From positions 1 through 9,145 of the forward strand of contig JAFROA010000422.1 of assembly GCA_017429885.1 (NCBI GenBank): a DNA stretch of 9,145 bases, written 5' to 3'. The stretch comes from Bacteroidales bacterium. Its GTDB lineage: Bacteria > Bacteroidota > Bacteroidia > Bacteroidales > UBA932. The notes below the pieces were generated by a model. The model was not told the DNA's origin, searched no databases, and saw only the letters and a list, made by a program, of their open reading frames with translations. Shown here piece after piece: positions 7,836 through 9,145 of this stretch. The translations under genes were made by a program, and so were the position numbers. How positions within the stretch are numbered: position 1 is the stretch's first letter; each line of letters opens with the position of its first letter.

Positions 7836-8771
7836 ATGTCTTTTTTCAAACCCCGTAAAGTCGAGAAGAACTACGACCTTCTCTCCTCCTGCTCCTGGTA
7901 CACCCCGGATGTGGGAGGCCTCTTTTCTGTACTCGGCTGGTTCCTGGTGGGTCTCCTCATAGCCGGTATAGTGACCGCTCCTCTTATGTTTGGCGGGACT
8001 ATCCCTATGTACTACATCATGATAATCCTGTACCCGCTTCAGTTCGTGGCGGTTTTCATATTCGTTAGGATCAAAAGTTCCAGGAATATGGCTTTCGACA
8101 CGGGATACGCTTTGGACAGCAATCATTTCGGCAACTGGGGCGGGGCTATTCTGGCAGTCGCAGTGGCTGTCGCAACCTTTGCCGCCGGAATGATGTTGGA
8201 GGTTATCAACCAACACCTTCCGGACACTGAGGGGAGTGTGATTGAGATGATGGCCAAGATGATGGAAGGGCCGCTCTGGGCTAATTTACTCACCATGTGC
8301 ATAATGGCTCCCCTCTGTGAGGAATGGCTTTGCAGGGGGGTCATCCTAAGGGGCCTCCTCAACTTCGCTCCCAAGACTCCCCGTCAAGAGGGTGAGAGGA
8401 CCAGAGGCTTAAGTCCGGCACTGGCTATCGTGATCTCAGCCATATTCTTCGCCGCCATCCACGGCAATGTGTGGCAGGGCATCACTGCATTCGCCATCGG
8501 CTGCCTGTTCGGATATGTCTATTACCGCACAGGTTCCCTGAAGTTGACCATCTTGATGCACTGCGTCAACAACACCTCTGCTGTTCTTATAGGAAAATTC
8601 GGCTCGGAGAGCATGAAGAATGCGAAGAGTATTCTTGAGGTTGTTCCGATCTGGGAATATGTCTTGATATTCATTGTCAGCGCCGCGATAATCTGGTTCC
8701 TCATAGACTATCTCAGGAAGATTCCTCTTCAGGATCCCCAAGGCAACTGCGATGTGATACCTGTTGAGTAA
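7836..8771 (+). CDS. CPBP family intramembrane metalloprotease
   Basis: This is a 311-residue polytopic membrane protein of the CPBP (CAAX protease and bacteriocin-processing, Rce1/Abi-like) family. The three active-site motifs are present in order: EEWLCRG with Glu162/Glu163 and Arg167, FAAIHG with Phe205 and His209, and HCVNN with His242 and Asn246. Several hydrophobic segments surround these motifs, and further ones lie near the N terminus and close to the C terminus (about residues 270-290). Family members act as glutamate-type intramembrane proteases, but the bacterial substrates are mostly unknown and none is suggested here. An immunity role is known for some relatives, but no bacteriocin gene is nearby. 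The gene closely follows the nucleotidyltransferase and ends just before a strong terminator. Confidence 0.9.
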   Translation: MSFFKPRKVEKNYDLLSSCSWYTPDVGGLFSVLGWFLVGLLIAGIVTAPLMFGGTIPMYYIMIILYPLQFVAVFIFVRIKSSRNMAFDTGYALDSNHFGNWGGAILAVAVAVATFAAGMMLEVINQHLPDTEGSVIEMMAKMMEGPLWANLLTMCIMAPLCEEWLCRGVILRGLLNFAPKTPRQEGERTRGLSPALAIVISAIFFAAIHGNVWQGITAFAIGCLFGYVYYRTGSLKLTILMHCVNNTSAVLIGKFGSESMKNAKSILEVVPIWEYVLIFIVSAAIIWFLIDYLRKIPLQDPQGNCDVIPVE

Positions 8772-8788
8772 CAACTCCATATAAACGA

Positions 8789-8822
8789 AAAAGCTGGCCT
8801 TTACAGGTCAGCTTTTCTTTTT
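8789..8822. terminator. Bidirectional Rho-independent terminator
   Basis: An 11-bp stem (8789-8799 with 8806-8816, one G-U pair, 6-base loop TTTACA) has its outer A/T pairs extending into a T-rich run to 8822 on the plus strand and an A-run from 8788 on the other side. It can therefore stop transcription from the CPBP gene on the plus strand and from the Arg/Gly/Asn-rich gene on the minus strand. Confidence 0.88.
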
Positions 8823-8838
8823 AACATTGAGGAAACTA

Positions 8839-9144
8839 CTAGAAGTACTCCTCGGTGTCGTTCTTCGGAATGTCGTCATGATGCTCCTTGGGGGCGTTGT
8901 TATGCCCGAAACCGCGGCGCTCACCACCACGACGCTCATTGTCACGGCCACCACGACGGTCGTTACCGCCGTTACGACGCTCATTCCCTCCATTACGACG
9001 CTCGCCGCCATTTCCGCCGTTGTTGCCATTTCCGCCCCTCCTTTTCCTCCTGACAACAGCATACCACCACCGGCGGGCGTGGGCAAGAGGAAAATTCAAA
9101 AATTTTGAACAAATCGACTTGACACAGGAGCAAAAACCGAGTAT
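8839..9144 (-). CDS. Arg/Gly/Asn-rich low-complexity protein, start not resolved (possibly frameshifted or partial)
   Basis: The minus-strand frame is open from the right edge to the TAG at 8839. The last 70 or so residues are clearly biased: GGNGNNGGNGG, then repeated ERRNGGN-type units (nucleotide period 21 bases), then an acidic tip ending DDIPKNDTEEYF. Codons alternate cgt/ggc/aac as expected for a real RGG-like tail, which favours this frame over the two others. Such tails are common on bacterial RNA-binding proteins and DEAD-box helicases, and the acidic Phe-ended tip recalls SSB-type tails. Neither identity can be claimed. Upstream of about 9050 the translation looks non-coding (WWYAVVRRKRR) and contains no in-frame ATG or GTG; only a TTG at 9099-9097 is available. 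Either the gene begins beyond the window, or a base is missing in the CCCC run at 9035-9038. In that second case an ATG at 9062-9060 would start a protein of about 75 residues. The terminator at 8789-8822 fits the end of this gene. Confidence 0.5.
   Translation of the reverse strand: MLGFCSCVKSICSKFLNFPLAHARRWWYAVVRRKRRGGNGNNGGNGGERRNGGNERRNGGNDRRGGRDNERRGGERRGFGHNNAPKEHHDDIPKNDTEEYF
8923..9010 (-). repeat. In-frame 21-base repeats encoding ERRNGGN-like units
   Basis: ACGACG(C/G)TC recurs on the plus strand at 8929, 8953, 8974 and 8995, with spacings of 24, 21 and 21 bases. All spacings are multiples of three and encode Arg-Arg pairs separated by Asn/Gly-rich heptads on the minus strand. The repeats are degenerate at third positions, so they are maintained at the protein level and are not a DNA array. 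Confidence 0.7.
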
Positions 9145-9145
9145 A
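9118..9145 (+). promoter_or_regulatory. Candidate promoter reading out of the right edge
   Basis: TTGACA at 9119-9124 is followed 17 bases later by TATA at 9142-9145, where the window ends. In the Bacteroidota scheme, the same bases read as xTTG, about 20 bases, then TAnn, with the final TTTG lying off the edge. A 7+1+7 inverted repeat (TTCAAAA/TTTTGAA) lies just upstream at 9095-9109. This suggests a rightward gene or stable RNA beginning soon after the window. The motif is incomplete, so confidence is modest. Confidence 0.35.

Noticed and set aside
7836..8771. CPBP protease as a bacteriocin immunity or defence gene
   Set aside because: There is no bacteriocin precursor, ABC exporter or toxin gene near it. 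The neighbourhood is housekeeping, so only the family assignment is supported.
8923..9010. Regular 21-24 base repeats resembling a short CRISPR-like array
   Set aside because: The spacing keeps codon frame, the units are degenerate at third positions, there are no unique spacers of constant length, and no cas genes are near.
8808..9050. A minus-strand ATG with a strong AGGAGG just upstream, opening an Ala/Thr/Val-rich frame
   Set aside because: Shine-Dalgarno sequences carry little weight in Bacteroidota. The AGGAGG is made by Arg/Gly codons, and this frame runs through the terminator stem, so it is a shadow frame.
8827..9108. A plus-strand open frame with a hydrophobic, Thr/Val/Ala-rich product
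   Set aside because: It is the antisense reading of the Arg/Gly/Asn repeats. The Thr/Val runs arise from the repeated ACGACG units, and it has no promoter-like upstream sequence.

Overview
The window looks like a core chromosomal segment from a member of the Bacteroidota, most likely order Bacteroidales. The evidence is the very long Pro/Glu- and Lys-rich N-terminal extension of IF-2, Bacteroidales-type variants of dihydropteroate synthase and dTMP kinase, a BT_3928-like DoxX/MauE membrane protein, and -7 promoter elements of the TAnnTTTG type. No start codon appears to depend on a Shine-Dalgarno sequence. Base composition looks moderately GC-rich. I cannot name the genus. I saw no phage, transposon, CRISPR or RNA gene.

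Layout. Positions 1-2367 (+) hold the 3' part of infB (translation initiation factor IF-2), cut by the left edge. folP (dihydropteroate synthase, minus strand, 2348-3172) is convergent with it and overlaps its last 20 bases. A short AT-rich divergent promoter region (3173-3229) separates folP from a rightward operon: tmk (3230-3919), a DoxX/MauE-like membrane protein with a C-terminal thioredoxin-like domain (3916-5130, start overlapping the tmk stop as ATGA), and purB (adenylosuccinate lyase, 5141-6505). A DivIC/FtsB-like septum protein (minus, 6512-6835) converges on purB with a 6-base gap. A second short divergent promoter region (6836-6891) leads to a rightward pair: a sugar-nucleotidyltransferase-like gene (6892-7830) and a CPBP-family intramembrane protease (7836-8771). 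A hairpin terminator with U-tracts in both directions (8789-8822) separates this pair from a minus-strand reading frame (8839 to the right edge) encoding an Arg/Gly/Asn-rich tail with an acidic, Phe-ended tip. A promoter-like sequence points right, off the edge.

Themes. The genes serve translation (infB), folate and nucleotide supply (folP, tmk, purB), cell division (divIC-like) and envelope or precursor metabolism (nucleotidyltransferase, CPBP). folP and tmk both feed thymidylate-dependent DNA synthesis and are divergent from one short promoter region. Most of the window is ordinary housekeeping sequence. The points worth a second look are an 11-base motif shared by the two divergent promoter regions, the Pro-to-Asp change in a substrate loop of FolP, a thioredoxin-like domain without cysteines, and the unresolved 5' end of the Arg/Gly/Asn-rich gene.
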